Shown: positions 23,908 to 32,033 of the stretch, in pieces
How positions within the stretch are numbered: position 1 is the stretch's first letter
Layout: each line of letters starts with the position of its first letter
Source: an uncultured Bacteroidia bacterium
GTDB lineage: Bacteria > Bacteroidota > Bacteroidia > Bacteroidales > UBA932
Length of the DNA stretch: 64,000 bases
Direction: 5' to 3'
Assembly: GCA_902788095.1 (NCBI GenBank)
Contig: CADAIT010000001.1
Location: 1-64,000, forward strand
Translations under genes and position numbers: made by a program
Notes under the pieces: model-generated
Told to the model about the DNA's origin: nothing
The model's database searches: none
The model's input: only the letters and a program-made list of their open reading frames with translations

Positions 23908-24873
23908 CTACATCAGTTTCTTCCGCTTGAACACAATCCAGATGGCCACGCAGCTCAGGGCCATCACGCCCAGGATGATAATCCAGTTCCAGAAATTGGC
24001 GTTGGGCTCATCGGCGTTGAGCATGGGCAGGCGTACGTTCATGCCGTAGAATCCGGCGATGAGGGTGGGCGGCATCAGGAATACGCTCACCACGGTGAAC
24101 ACCTTCATGATTTTGTTCTGTTCCAGGTTGATAAGACCCAGGACGGTGTCCTGCAGGTATTCCAGACGCTCGAAGCAGAAGTTGGTATGGTTGAGCAGAG
24201 AGCTGATGTCCTGCAGCAAGACGTTCAGGCGGTTCTCCAGGGTGCGCGGCACCTTGGTGGAGCGCATGAGATTGGAGATGAGACGCTGCTTGTCCACCAC
24301 GTTTTCCCGCACCACCATCGTATTTTCCTGCATCTGGGAGATGTCCAGCAGGAGTTCCTGGTCGATGTCTTCCTCCTCGTTGATGCGCTTGGCATACTGG
24401 GAAATTTCCTTGGACAGGAGCTCAATCATGTCCGCATCCAGGTCCACGCGTTGATCCAGGATGGAGGCGAAGACGCTGAAGCCGGAAAGATATTGCCGGG
24501 GGTTCACCTGCAGGCGGCGCTGCAATTCCGTAAAGGAGCGCAGCGGCACCTCGCGGAGCGTGGCCAGGGTATCGTCCACGATGGTGAACGAAACCGCCTG
24601 CATCGTATATTCGTCCTGGAACGGCGTAAGGAAGTTGGTGTTGGCGAAGATGGCGTCGTCCGTCTCGAAGTAACGGGACGATGACTCAATTTCCTCCGCC
24701 TGCGCCCGGCTTTGGATTTCGGTGCCCATGAAGGATTCCACCGCACGTTTTTCCGTCCCTGTGGGGTCCACAAGGTCAATCCATACGGTGTCCTCCAGTT
24801 TCAACTGCGGGAAGTCTTTCTCCGACTGGGAGAGGAGAATTTTTCCGTTTTCTCTGTAGAAGATACTCAGCAT
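23908..24873 (-). CDS. corA: CorA-family magnesium/cobalt transporter
   Basis: Pentameric divalent-cation channel of the inner membrane. A large cytosolic N-terminal domain is followed by two C-terminal membrane segments (about residues 255-280 and 295-314). Between them is the GMN selectivity signature in FYGMNVRLP. Length 321 aa is typical. A TACTTTTG box lies at 24961-24968. The 87-nt leader contains a GCTGAC/GTCAGC hairpin (24935-24957) that may be regulatory. The gene appears monocistronic, divergent from nothing and downstream of the traX end. Confidence 0.92.
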   Translation of the reverse strand: MLSIFYRENGKILLSQSEKDFPQLKLEDTVWIDLVDPTGTEKRAVESFMGTEIQSRAQAEEIESSSRYFETDDAIFANTNFLTPFQDEYTMQAVSFTIVDDTLATLREVPLRSFTELQRRLQVNPRQYLSGFSVFASILDQRVDLDADMIELLSKEISQYAKRINEEEDIDQELLLDISQMQENTMVVRENVVDKQRLISNLMRSTKVPRTLENRLNVLLQDISSLLNHTNFCFERLEYLQDTVLGLINLEQNKIMKVFTVVSVFLMPPTLIAGFYGMNVRLPMLNADEPNANFWNWIIILGVMALSCVAIWIVFKRKKLM

Positions 24874-24934
24874 ATCTCAGAACCTGTTTTAGCTCCGGGC
24901 CAGTCGCACCGGATGGGATTGTACGTAAAAACCA

Positions 24935-24968
24935 GCTGACATTACGGAAAAGTCAGCCAGCAAAAGTA
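24935..24968 (-). promoter_or_regulatory. corA promoter and leader hairpin
   Basis: TACTTTTG (24961-24968, minus strand) followed by GCTGAC/GTCAGC (24952-24957 with 24935-24940, 11-nt loop). It does not resemble the known M-box Mg riboswitch in size. Confidence 0.4.
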
Positions 24969-24999
24969 CGGAAAAATCCTGAAAAAGCAAATATTTTTA

Positions 25000-25695
25000 T
25001 TACGATTGCAGCAACCAGATTACCAGCAGATGCAACGGATAGAAGGAATAGAAAAGATATTTCCCCACCTGTCCGCGGATAAAGCCCCGCCTGCCGTTGT
25101 AAAGGTTGATGGGAATGAAGGCCAAGCCGGCAATCCAGCGTGAAGGGAGCATACAGGCGCCCACGACGGCCTGGACAGGACGAAGTTCACGCAGCACATA
25201 GAGCATCAGGATGAACCCGTAGCCCACGTAGCCGTAGTCCGCATGGAAAAAGAATGCGAACACACAGAGGCCGAGAACGGCCAGCGCCCTGCGTCCCGGC
25301 TTTTCCCTGTAGTAATCCAGCAGGTACATCCCCAGCATCCCGAAAAACAGCGTAAACAGGACATTCTGTTTGCCCAGAAAGAAAAAACCTCCGGTGTGCA
25401 CCAGGTTCCAGGGCAATTCCGACAAGAGGGCGAAAAGCAGCAGGTTCAGGCCATATCGTTTCCGGCTGCGGGTATGGAGGTACCCCTCCACCACCAGAAA
25501 GGCAAAGATGGGAAAAGCCAGCCGTCCGAACATCCGGCACAACACATACGGCGTAATGGTGTGCGCATGATAGGTAAACAGCGGAACCAGCATGTCCGGA
25601 CTGTCTTCCCACAGGAAAGTGGCCAGATGGTCCACCAGCATGGAAAGCATGGCCAGGAGTTTGAGCGCGCTGCCGCTGAGAATCTTATATTTCAT
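25000..25695 (-). CDS. TraX family membrane protein
   Basis: Integral membrane protein of 231 aa with about seven hydrophobic segments; KLLAMLSMLVDHLATFLW at the N-terminus, GRLAFPIFAFLVVEGYLHT, and the final FYPLHLLVIWLLQS are signatures of the TraX/acyltransferase-like family. The F-plasmid member acetylates pilin; chromosomal homologues in gut bacteria are mostly uncharacterised, so I do not infer pilin acetylation. ATG 25695 is chosen because it opens the family N-terminus and overlaps the queC end by 11 nt; the frame upstream is queC sequence read out of phase. It is the last gene of the eight-gene run. Confidence 0.82.
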   Translation of the reverse strand: MKYKILSGSALKLLAMLSMLVDHLATFLWEDSPDMLVPLFTYHAHTITPYVLCRMFGRLAFPIFAFLVVEGYLHTRSRKRYGLNLLLFALLSELPWNLVHTGGFFFLGKQNVLFTLFFGMLGMYLLDYYREKPGRRALAVLGLCVFAFFFHADYGYVGYGFILMLYVLRELRPVQAVVGACMLPSRWIAGLAFIPINLYNGRRGFIRGQVGKYLFYSFYPLHLLVIWLLQS

Positions 25696-26326
25696 ATTCG
25701 GTGGTATCAAAGCCCTCCAGCGCCTCTTTGCGCTCGATGCAGGTACCACACTTGCCGCAGTGCTTCTCCCCGCCCTTGTAGCACGAATACGTGAGCGAGT
25801 AATCCAGGCCGATGGCTTTGCCCCGGAGCGCAATGTCGCGCTTGGTGATGTCGCAGTACGGGGACACCAGCCGGATACCCTCATAGGTGCCCGTCTGGAT
25901 GGCCTTGTCCATCCCTTCCACGAACTCCGGACGGCAGTCCGGATAAATGGCATGATCCCCGCCGTGATTGGCCATCATCACGGTATCCAGGCCATAACTT
26001 TCCGCCAGGCCCGCCGCAATGGCCAGCATGATGCCGTTGCGGAAAGGCACCACCGTGCTCTTCATGTTTTCGTCGGCATAGGAACCCTCGGGGATGTCGC
26101 CGCCGCTGAGCAGCAGGTCGCTCTTGAAATACTGGCCGATAAAGCCGAGCGGCATTACCAGATGCTTGACACCCAGTCGTTTGCAATTCTCACGTGCACA
26201 GGCGATTTCCCGTGCATTGTGCTTGGAGCCATAGTCGAACGTGACGGCCAGCGCAATGCTGTCCTTGTACTCATAGAGCAGCGTAGTGCTGTCCAGGCCG
26301 CCGGAATAAATCAGTAGCGCTTTCAT
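25685..26326 (-). CDS. queC: 7-cyano-7-deazaguanine synthase
   Basis: Converts 7-carboxy-7-deazaguanine to preQ0 using ATP and ammonia. The PP-loop SGGLDS is at residues 8-13, and the zinc-binding cysteines are in CYKGGEKHCGKCGTC near the C-terminus. Length 213 aa is normal. ATG 26326 overlaps the GltD-like stop as ATGA. queD and queE lie 7-8 kb away on the other strand, so the pathway is split between two loci. The upstream GltD-like neighbour is not a known queuosine enzyme. Confidence 0.95.
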   Translation of the reverse strand: MKALLIYSGGLDSTTLLYEYKDSIALAVTFDYGSKHNAREIACARENCKRLGVKHLVMPLGFIGQYFKSDLLLSGGDIPEGSYADENMKSTVVPFRNGIMLAIAAGLAESYGLDTVMMANHGGDHAIYPDCRPEFVEGMDKAIQTGTYEGIRLVSPYCDITKRDIALRGKAIGLDYSLTYSCYKGGEKHCGKCGTCIERKEALEGFDTTEYEI

Positions 26327-27537
26327 AAAACTTCCATTATATTTCTCACCGCCTCCCGGGCCGATGCCACCGCTTCCACCACCGTGCGCGGCCCCAGGCA
26401 GAAGTCGCCGGCCACCCACACGTTGCGCAGGCCTTCCACCAGACCGGCCTCGGAAACGACAGGCCAGCCTTCTTCATTCATGACGGCTCCCGACCCCTTC
26501 AGCAAGTCGAAGTCCGGCTTTTCGCTGATGGCCGTAAAAAGGGTGTCGCACGCGACGAAGTGTTCCGTTCCCGGAATGATGCGCGTCACCACGCGCCCGC
26601 CGTCTTCCGGCACCACGTTTTCGCAGTCGCAGAACACGACGCCGTCTTCCCGTACCTCCACCGGCGCCTGGAAAACCTCGAATCGGACGCCGTCGGCCTT
26701 GGCTTCTTCCACTTCCAGCGGATTGGCCGGCATGTTTTCGAAGGTCTTGCGATAATACACCCAGGTTTCGCAGCCCTGGCGTACGGCGGTGCGGCAGGCA
26801 TCCATGGCCACGTTGCCGCCGCCGACCACAATCACCTTCCTGCCCAGTCTGCAGGCCGAAGGAGCCTTGAGGAAGGTCAGCGCCTGCACGGCCTTTTCCT
26901 CCCCGGGAATGTGCAGCGTGGCGGGTTTTTCCGCACCGGCGCCCACGAGGACGGCGTCATAGTCGGCCGAAAGCTGCTTCAGGGTAATGTCCCTGCCCAC
27001 TTCCACGCCGCCGCGGAAGGGGATGCCGGCATCGGCAAACATGGTTTCGAAGACATCGCAGTACTTCTTGTCCAGGCGGAACGCGGGGATGCCGTAACGG
27101 AGTACACCGCCCATGCGCTCATTCGCGTCCAGCAGGGTGACATCGGCCCCGGCCTCGTACAGCCACACGGCGGCGGCAATGCCTGCCGGTCCCGCGCCTA
27201 CCAGCGCGATGCGCCTGCCGGCCAGTTCCGTCGAACGGCGCTGCAGCCGGCGCTTGAACAGGTAGGCCATGGAAATTTCCTGTTCCACCTCGTACCAGCG
27301 TATCGGCACCTGTTTCACGTTCAGCACGCAATGGCCGTAACAAAACTGCTTCCAGTCACATACTTGCGAAGTGACGGCGGTCAGCGGGTTGTTGCGGAAC
27401 AGCATCTCCCCCGCCTCGTCCAGTTTGCCCTGACGGTACAAAATCATGCATTCCGGCACAGGCGTTTGCACCGGACAGCCCTGCAGGGCACATTTGGGTT
27501 TTTTGCACAATAAACAGCGTTGTGCTTCAGTATTCAT
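26323..27537 (-). CDS. GltD-like FAD-dependent oxidoreductase (glutamate synthase small subunit family)
   Basis: NAD(P)H-dependent flavoprotein related to the small subunit of glutamate synthase. The N-terminus has the cysteine clusters for [4Fe-4S] centres (CLLCKKPKCALQGC and CDWKQFCYGHC). The FAD site VGAGPAGIAAAVWL is at about residues 110-123 and the NAD(P)H site VVGGGNVAMDACR at about 237-249. WVAGDFCLGPRTVVEA closes the second FAD contact. Length 404 aa is shorter than GltD of about 470. No large GltB subunit is nearby, so it may reduce another partner. Start and stop overlap recR and queC by 4 nt (ATGA), so coupling is tight. Confidence 0.85.
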   Translation of the reverse strand: MNTEAQRCLLCKKPKCALQGCPVQTPVPECMILYRQGKLDEAGEMLFRNNPLTAVTSQVCDWKQFCYGHCVLNVKQVPIRWYEVEQEISMAYLFKRRLQRRSTELAGRRIALVGAGPAGIAAAVWLYEAGADVTLLDANERMGGVLRYGIPAFRLDKKYCDVFETMFADAGIPFRGGVEVGRDITLKQLSADYDAVLVGAGAEKPATLHIPGEEKAVQALTFLKAPSACRLGRKVIVVGGGNVAMDACRTAVRQGCETWVYYRKTFENMPANPLEVEEAKADGVRFEVFQAPVEVREDGVVFCDCENVVPEDGGRVVTRIIPGTEHFVACDTLFTAISEKPDFDLLKGSGAVMNEEGWPVVSEAGLVEGLRNVWVAGDFCLGPRTVVEAVASAREAVRNIMEVL

Positions 27538-28160
27538 GGCTTAAAGATTTGTCGGTTAGTCAGTGAGCGTCCCAATGTGAGGGTATCGGCATATTCAAGG
27601 TCATCCCCGAATCCCAGTCCGCGGGCCAGGGTGCTTACCTTGATGCCGGAAGCCTCTATCTGTCGATAAATGTAAAATGCGGTGGTCTCCCCTTCCACGT
27701 CGCCGCTCAAGGCCAGGATGACCTCGGCCTCGGAAGGATTTTCCAGGCTGTTCACCCGTTCAGTCAATTCCTTGATGGTCAGGTCCGAAGGGCCGATACC
27801 GGCGATGGGCGAGATGATGCCGCCCAGCACATGGTACAGGCCGTGGTACTGCCCCGTTCCTTCGATGCTCATCACGTCGCGGACGCTTTCCACCACGCAG
27901 ATGGTCCGCTGGTCGCGGCTGTGGTCGCTGCAGATGGAGCATATCTCGTCATCCGAAATCATGCGGCAGCGGCGGCAATAGCAAACCTCGTCCCGCAGAC
28001 GGTCGATGGCCTCGGTGAAGTGATGCACGTTCTCCGCGGGCTGCTTCAGAAGGTGCAGGGCCAGGCGCAGCGCACTCCGCCGGCCCACGCCGGGAAGCGA
28101 GCTGATGGCCTCGACGGCCTCCGACAGCAATACGGAAGGATAATTCTCTTTATAGGCCAT
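27534..28160 (-). CDS. recR: Recombination protein RecR
   Basis: Works with RecO and RecF to load RecA on gapped DNA. The N-terminal helix-hairpin-helix (LPGVGRRSALRLALHLL), the four-cysteine zinc finger (CYCRRCRMISDDEICSICSD, about residues 56-75) and the Toprim domain (ICVVESVRDVMSIEG) appear in order. Length 208 aa is standard. It overlaps the upstream kinase by 11 nt and the downstream GltD-like gene by 4 nt. Confidence 0.96.
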   Translation of the reverse strand: MAYKENYPSVLLSEAVEAISSLPGVGRRSALRLALHLLKQPAENVHHFTEAIDRLRDEVCYCRRCRMISDDEICSICSDHSRDQRTICVVESVRDVMSIEGTGQYHGLYHVLGGIISPIAGIGPSDLTIKELTERVNSLENPSEAEVILALSGDVEGETTAFYIYRQIEASGIKVSTLARGLGFGDDLEYADTLTLGRSLTNRQIFKP

Positions 28161-28950
28161 GGTACAGTTTTAAGCCGTCCAGCGGGGAGGCGATGATGCG
28201 TGACACCGTGATGCCGTATTCTGCGGCAAGGCTTTGCAGGATATCCCGGCAGGCATAGCCGAAACCGCCCACGATACCGAGGGGCAGGGCTTCATATTGC
28301 CGGATTGTCCGTTCAAAAAAAGCACGGAAATTCCTGTCTATCAATTCCTTTGCATACGTATTGGTCTTGTAGTGCGCCAGCAGGAAGGGAGCCAGGCCGC
28401 CCAGATAACGGGCCGGTGCAGGTGTGCGGTACACCTGCCGGACGATTTCCGCATACGAAGCCGGGAAGGCATGTGCGAATTCCTGCGCAAGTTCCTCCGG
28501 CACAAAACCTTTCAGGTAATCCGCGAGGAAGAGTTTTCCGAGCACGGAGGCCGCGCCTTCATCGCCCAGGATGTATCCGCCGCAAGGAATTTGGGCGACG
28601 ATTGTTTCACCGTCGTACTGGCAGCTGTTGGCGCCGGTGCCCACAATGGCGGCAATGCCCGGACGGCGGCCGCAGACGGCACGCGCGGCACCCAGCATGT
28701 CGGAAGCATATTCCATGCGCGCTTTCGGGAACCACCGGCCCATATCTACGGGCGCTTCTCCCACCAGTCCGGCGGCATACAGGTACAGCTCGTCGATGTC
28801 CGGGAACTGGCGTGCGGCCGCGTCCAGAACGGCCTGGAGCTGTTCCTCGGGCGTCTGCGCCAGGTTGAAGCCCGGCGTACGCAGCTGCGTTCCGTCGCTG
28901 CACAGCCAGTCCGACTTGGTGGCGCCGCAATCGACAATCAGCGTTTTCAT
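28150..28950 (-). CDS. BadF/BadG-type N-acetylglucosamine kinase-like ATPase
   Basis: Actin-fold (ASKHA) sugar kinase of the BadF/BadG/BcrA/BcrD family. The phosphate-1 motif MKTLIVDCGATKSDW is at residues 1-15, the ATP-site loop IVGTGANSCQYDG at about 102-114 and GGYILGDEGAAS at about 124-135. Length 266 aa resembles the GlcNAc-kinase-like members of Bacteroidota. ATG 28950 overlaps the pnuC stop as ATGA, which decides the start. Likely role: phosphorylation of amino sugars, possibly recovered from cell wall; the substrate is inference. Confidence 0.85.
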   Translation of the reverse strand: MKTLIVDCGATKSDWLCSDGTQLRTPGFNLAQTPEEQLQAVLDAAARQFPDIDELYLYAAGLVGEAPVDMGRWFPKARMEYASDMLGAARAVCGRRPGIAAIVGTGANSCQYDGETIVAQIPCGGYILGDEGAASVLGKLFLADYLKGFVPEELAQEFAHAFPASYAEIVRQVYRTPAPARYLGGLAPFLLAHYKTNTYAKELIDRNFRAFFERTIRQYEALPLGIVGGFGYACRDILQSLAAEYGITVSRIIASPLDGLKLYHGL

Positions 28951-29528
28951 GCCTGTACCCATTTACCGTTTTTCTGCCAATGGAAATAGCCGTAAACGGC
29001 GGACAGCGCATACAAGGCGTAGAGCGCCGCCATCCAGTACTGCCCGGTGCTGATGCAAAGGGCGGTGGAAAGGACATCGGCCACAATCCAGAGGAGCCAT
29101 TGTTGCAAATAGCTCTGTGCCAGCCACCAGGTGCCGATTACGCTGAGCACGGCGGTCGTGCCGTCCAGCACGGGAGCGGAGTCGCCTGTCAGACGGAGCA
29201 CCTGGATGAGCGCCACGGAGCCTGCCACCAGCAGGACGGCGCTCCAGGCTGCCACCTTTTTGGGAAGGCGCCGGAGGTGAATTTCTCCCTCCCCCACCTG
29301 TTCACCGGCTTTCCGCCACTGGAGAAGGCCCACCACGGACATGCCCATATAATAGATGTTCAGTCCCATGGAGGCCCACACGTGCTGTACGCCGAAGCTC
29401 ACGGCGCAGGCGATGCCGGTAAAAATGCCCAGCACCCACATGGCGTTTTTCTGCAGGATTTCCAGCACCACGTACGCGATGCCGGTCACCGTCGCAAAAA
29501 TCTCTATGGCCTGAATCCAGTTTGTCAT
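28947..29528 (-). CDS. pnuC: Nicotinamide riboside/mononucleotide transporter PnuC
   Basis: Inner-membrane vitamin transporter. About seven hydrophobic segments in 193 aa; NAMWVLGIFTGIACAVSFGV near the start and WWLAQSYLQQWLLWIVADVL near the end fit PnuC, whose family carries a conserved tryptophan-rich substrate site. Some PnuC-like proteins carry thiamine or riboflavin, so the substrate is not certain. Its ATG is the last triplet of a dispersed repeat (29525-29560). The next gene, a sugar kinase, overlaps it by 4 nt; no NadR-type kinase is seen. Confidence 0.88.
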   Translation of the reverse strand: MTNWIQAIEIFATVTGIAYVVLEILQKNAMWVLGIFTGIACAVSFGVQHVWASMGLNIYYMGMSVVGLLQWRKAGEQVGEGEIHLRRLPKKVAAWSAVLLVAGSVALIQVLRLTGDSAPVLDGTTAVLSVIGTWWLAQSYLQQWLLWIVADVLSTALCISTGQYWMAALYALYALSAVYGYFHWQKNGKWVQA

Positions 29529-29560
29529 TTCGACCGAGCGAAGCGAGCGGAGAAATCTCC
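29525..29560. repeat. Dispersed repeat overlapping the pnuC start
   Basis: A copy of the family seen at 21042 and 33624, ending TTTCGACCGAGCGAAGCGAG next to GCGGAGAAATCTCC. It fills the whole gap between the FKBP stop and pnuC, and its end supplies the pnuC ATG. Confidence 0.6.
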
Positions 29561-30162
29561 TACCTTACCTCTATCAGTTCCACCACAAACTTGAGCGCGC
29601 TGCACGGCGGGATGCCGCGGGTGCCGCTCTCGCCATAGGCCAGGTTGTAAGGCAGATAAAGTTCATACTTGGCGCCTTCGCTCATGAGCTGCAGACCTTC
29701 CGTCCAGCCCTTGATTACCTGATTGAGGCCGAACTCGATGGGTTCCCCGCGCTTGTAGGAGCTGTCGAACACCTGACCGTCCGGGAAGGTGCCCTCATAG
29801 TGGCAATATACCTTGTCCGTAGCCTTGGGCTTGCGGCCGGTTCCTTCCTTGATAACCTTATACATGAGACCGCTCTTGGTGGCTTTCACCTCGGGGTCCT
29901 TGGCCATCCGGGCCAGGAATTTCTCTCCTTCTTCCCTGGCGGCGGCACCGGCCGCGGCTGCGCGCTGGCTGGTTTCTTCCTCCAGTTCCTTGTAGAAAGC
30001 TTCCAGGGCCTCACCGGCCTCCTCCATGCTGATGGCGGGCTGGGCGCCCGTGAGCATGTCCTTCAGGCCGGAGAGGAAGTCTTCTACGTTTGCCACGTGG
30101 ATTCCCTGCTGATAGAAACTGGAAGCCACGCTCATTCCGAATGCGTACGATTTCTTGTCCAT
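29560..30162 (-). CDS. FKBP-type peptidyl-prolyl cis-trans isomerase
   Basis: Prolyl isomerase of 200 aa. The N-terminal alpha-helical dimerisation region (residues 1-90, including an Ala/Glu-rich coiled stretch) is followed by an FKBP domain with KVYCHYEGTFPDGQVFDSSY, GWTEGLQLMSEGAKYELYLP and LAYGESG. ATG 30162 (MDKKSYAFGM) is the natural start; the longer reading frame upstream is the end of the flavoprotein gene out of phase. There is no signal peptide, so a cytosolic FkpA/FklB-like enzyme is likely. It sits 4 nt after the upstream stop, inside the eight-gene run. Confidence 0.93.
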   Translation of the reverse strand: MDKKSYAFGMSVASSFYQQGIHVANVEDFLSGLKDMLTGAQPAISMEEAGEALEAFYKELEEETSQRAAAAGAAAREEGEKFLARMAKDPEVKATKSGLMYKVIKEGTGRKPKATDKVYCHYEGTFPDGQVFDSSYKRGEPIEFGLNQVIKGWTEGLQLMSEGAKYELYLPYNLAYGESGTRGIPPCSALKFVVELIEVR

Positions 30163-30166
30163 ATTA

Positions 30167-31669
30167 TTATTGTAATGATTTTGCGGCAGATGCACCGGCC
30201 AGGTAGCCGGAGCTGAATGCGAGCTGCAGGTTGTAGCCGCCGGTATCGGCATCCATGTCCAACACCTCGCCGGCAAAGTACAGGCCGGGCTGTTTCTTGG
30301 ATTCCAGCGTCTTGGCCACCACTTCCGCGGTGCTTACGCCGCCGGCCGTGACCACGCAACGCTCGAAGCCCACGAAGCCGGCAATGTCCAGTTTCCAGTC
30401 CTTGAGGGCGGCGGCGAGGGTATCCACACTGACCTTAGGGTGCGTTTTCAGGAAGGCAAGGGTGATGTTCCAGGGAATGAGCTTGCCCAGCATGATGCGG
30501 AACAGTTTCTGGAAAGGCTGGCCTTCGGAGCGCTCGTCGTGAATCACCTCTTCCCACTTGGCGTGGATATCGGCACTGAGCTTTTCCTCCTCTACGGCCG
30601 GTTTCAGGTCGATGGACACGCTTACCTTCTGCCCGTCCACCAGCGCTTTGACAGCCTTCCGGCTCACCATGAAGCCCAGCGGACCTTCCAGTCCCCCGTC
30701 GGTGAATTCGATGTCGCCGAATTCCTGCTGCACGGCTTCTCCGTTCACCAGGAGGGTGAGCTGGACATTGTCCAGGTTGTTGCCGTTGAACAGGCCGCCC
30801 AAGTCGCTGAGCGGGGTGACGCGCTCGATGTGTTTTTCAAAAGTGGGATACCAGGAAGGCAGCGGCGCAATTTTGCGCTCCTTGCTTTTGCCATATACGG
30901 TGCGGCCGCGGAAAGCCTGCTTGATTTCGCCGGAAAGGGGTGTCTTTTCCTTGTAACCGACAGGCACGAGGGCCGTCAAGGCAGGCAGGCAGGCGTCTAT
31001 GCTATGTCCCAGTTCCTCCGCCCACATATAGCCGTCACCGGTGGACCCGGTGCCCGGATAGGACAGTCCGCCCGTGGCGACAATCAGCTTTTTGCAAGTA
31101 TATTCCACCGGTTCTATGGTGACTTCCTCCCGCGTGGGCGCCGGTTTGCCGGGGCGCCGTTTGCGGGGGTCATCGACAGGGATTCGCACCTGCTTGCGGG
31201 AAGTTTGCACGCAGTCCAGGCTGAAGCCGTGGGCCGTAGGGTCGATGGTTTTGACCTCGCAGTCCGTCACCACCTTGACGCCGCTCAGGGTACAGGCACG
31301 CAGGAGCGTATCCACGACATCGCCGGCCATGTGCGAAGCCGGGAAGGCGCGGTCTCCGCGTTCCACGACGCTGCGCAGGCCGTTGTCCTGGAACAGGGCG
31401 ATGAGGTTTTCAGGGGTGAGATTGTGCCAGGAAGGGCTCACGAAGTTGATATCGGTCCGGATATGGTCGCTGAACGCCGCCCAGTCTTTCACGTTGGTGA
31501 AATTACAGCGGCCCTTGCCGGTAATCATGACCTTGCGGCCCGCTTTGGGCATTTTCTCCAATACCGTCACGGTGCCCCCCTCTGCAGTTTCCGCCAGCAC
31601 TTTTGCTGCACCTACGGCTGCCATGAGCCCGGCGGCTCCTCCGCCGATAACAATAATATCCGAACGCAT
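30167..31669 (-). CDS. BaiN/HI0933-family flavoprotein (NAD(P)/FAD oxidoreductase)
   Basis: Flavoprotein of 500 aa. The FAD-binding motif IVIGGGAAGLMAAVGA is at the very N-terminus, KMPKAGRKVMITGKGRCNFT follows near 40-60, and FAGEVLDMDADTGGYNLQLA near the C-terminus; all are diagnostic of the HI0933/BaiN family. The bile-acid enzyme BaiN belongs here, but most members are uncharacterised, so no substrate is claimed. ATG 31669 opens the dinucleotide fold and lies 17 nt from a TATTTTTG box at 31687-31694. It leads the eight-gene run that ends with traX. Confidence 0.88.
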   Translation of the reverse strand: MRSDIIVIGGGAAGLMAAVGAAKVLAETAEGGTVTVLEKMPKAGRKVMITGKGRCNFTNVKDWAAFSDHIRTDINFVSPSWHNLTPENLIALFQDNGLRSVVERGDRAFPASHMAGDVVDTLLRACTLSGVKVVTDCEVKTIDPTAHGFSLDCVQTSRKQVRIPVDDPRKRRPGKPAPTREEVTIEPVEYTCKKLIVATGGLSYPGTGSTGDGYMWAEELGHSIDACLPALTALVPVGYKEKTPLSGEIKQAFRGRTVYGKSKERKIAPLPSWYPTFEKHIERVTPLSDLGGLFNGNNLDNVQLTLLVNGEAVQQEFGDIEFTDGGLEGPLGFMVSRKAVKALVDGQKVSVSIDLKPAVEEEKLSADIHAKWEEVIHDERSEGQPFQKLFRIMLGKLIPWNITLAFLKTHPKVSVDTLAAALKDWKLDIAGFVGFERCVVTAGGVSTAEVVAKTLESKKQPGLYFAGEVLDMDADTGGYNLQLAFSSGYLAGASAAKSLQ

Positions 31670-31686
31670 ACCTATAATTTTGTTTG

Positions 31687-31756
31687 CAAAAATACGTTTA
31701 ATCCGCAACCTCTGCAAATAAAGTTTGGATTGTTTTAGAAAAAAGTTGTATATTTG
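31687..31756. promoter_or_regulatory. Divergent promoters of the flavoprotein operon and tRNA-Thr
   Basis: TATTTTTG on the minus strand (31687-31694) and TATATTTG on the plus strand (31749-31756, 27 nt before the tRNA). Confidence 0.65.
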
Positions 31757-31783
31757 CAATCCCGATTCATCACAATCGGTCTT

Positions 31784-31856
31784 GCCACTTTAGCTCAGTC
31801 GGTAGAGCAGCGCATTCGTAACGCGCAGGTCGTCAGTTCGAGCCTGATGAGTGGCT
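31784..31856 (+). tRNA. tRNA-Thr (anticodon CGU)
   Basis: A cloverleaf of 73 nt. The acceptor stem is GCCACTT with GAGTGGC (one G-U). The D arm has GCTC/GAGC, the anticodon arm GCGCA-TTCGTAA-CGCGC (A-C mismatch at the base of the loop), and the T arm contains GTTCGAGCC. The loop gives anticodon CGU, reading the threonine codon ACG. CCA is not encoded. The promoter is TATATTTG at 31749-31756 and a terminator follows at 31858-31891. Confidence 0.92.
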
Positions 31857-31857
31857 C

Positions 31858-31891
31858 AAAAAAAGTTTCAGTGAGAGCTGGAACTTTTTTT
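31858..31891 (+). terminator. Rho-independent terminator of tRNA-Thr
   Basis: AAAAAAAGTTTCAG (31858-31871) pairs with the T-rich 31878-31891, loop TGAGAG, one G-U pair. The T-run is the 3' arm of the stem. Confidence 0.7.
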
Positions 31892-31967
31892 GTACCTTTT
31901 TGCCCCTGGGAGAGGGCCCGGGATGGGTGGCCGTTAAACAATTGAATCACAGCGTGCTATAACACAT

Positions 31968-32033
31968 TCCTCGTTCGAAAATCGAACGAGGATTATTGCA
32001 TAATACACTGTGGGACTGCCACTTAGCTGCCAC
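31968..32033 (+). repeat. Dispersed CCTCGTTC palindromic element, single diverged copy
   Basis: The hairpin TCCTCGTTCGA/TCGAACGAGGA (31968-31992) is followed, 32 nt later, by AGCTGCCAC (32025-32033). The same layout, hairpin then (A/G)GCTG(T/C)CAC after 30-33 nt, occurs at 34318-34608 and 48602-48670. Confidence 0.6.

Noticed and set aside
24899-24933. M-box magnesium riboswitch in the corA leader
   Set aside because: Leader is too short and lacks the multi-helix layout of the M-box.
25696-25953. N-terminal extension of the TraX protein
   Set aside because: This stretch is queC read in another frame; the TraX-family N-terminus begins at ATG 25695.
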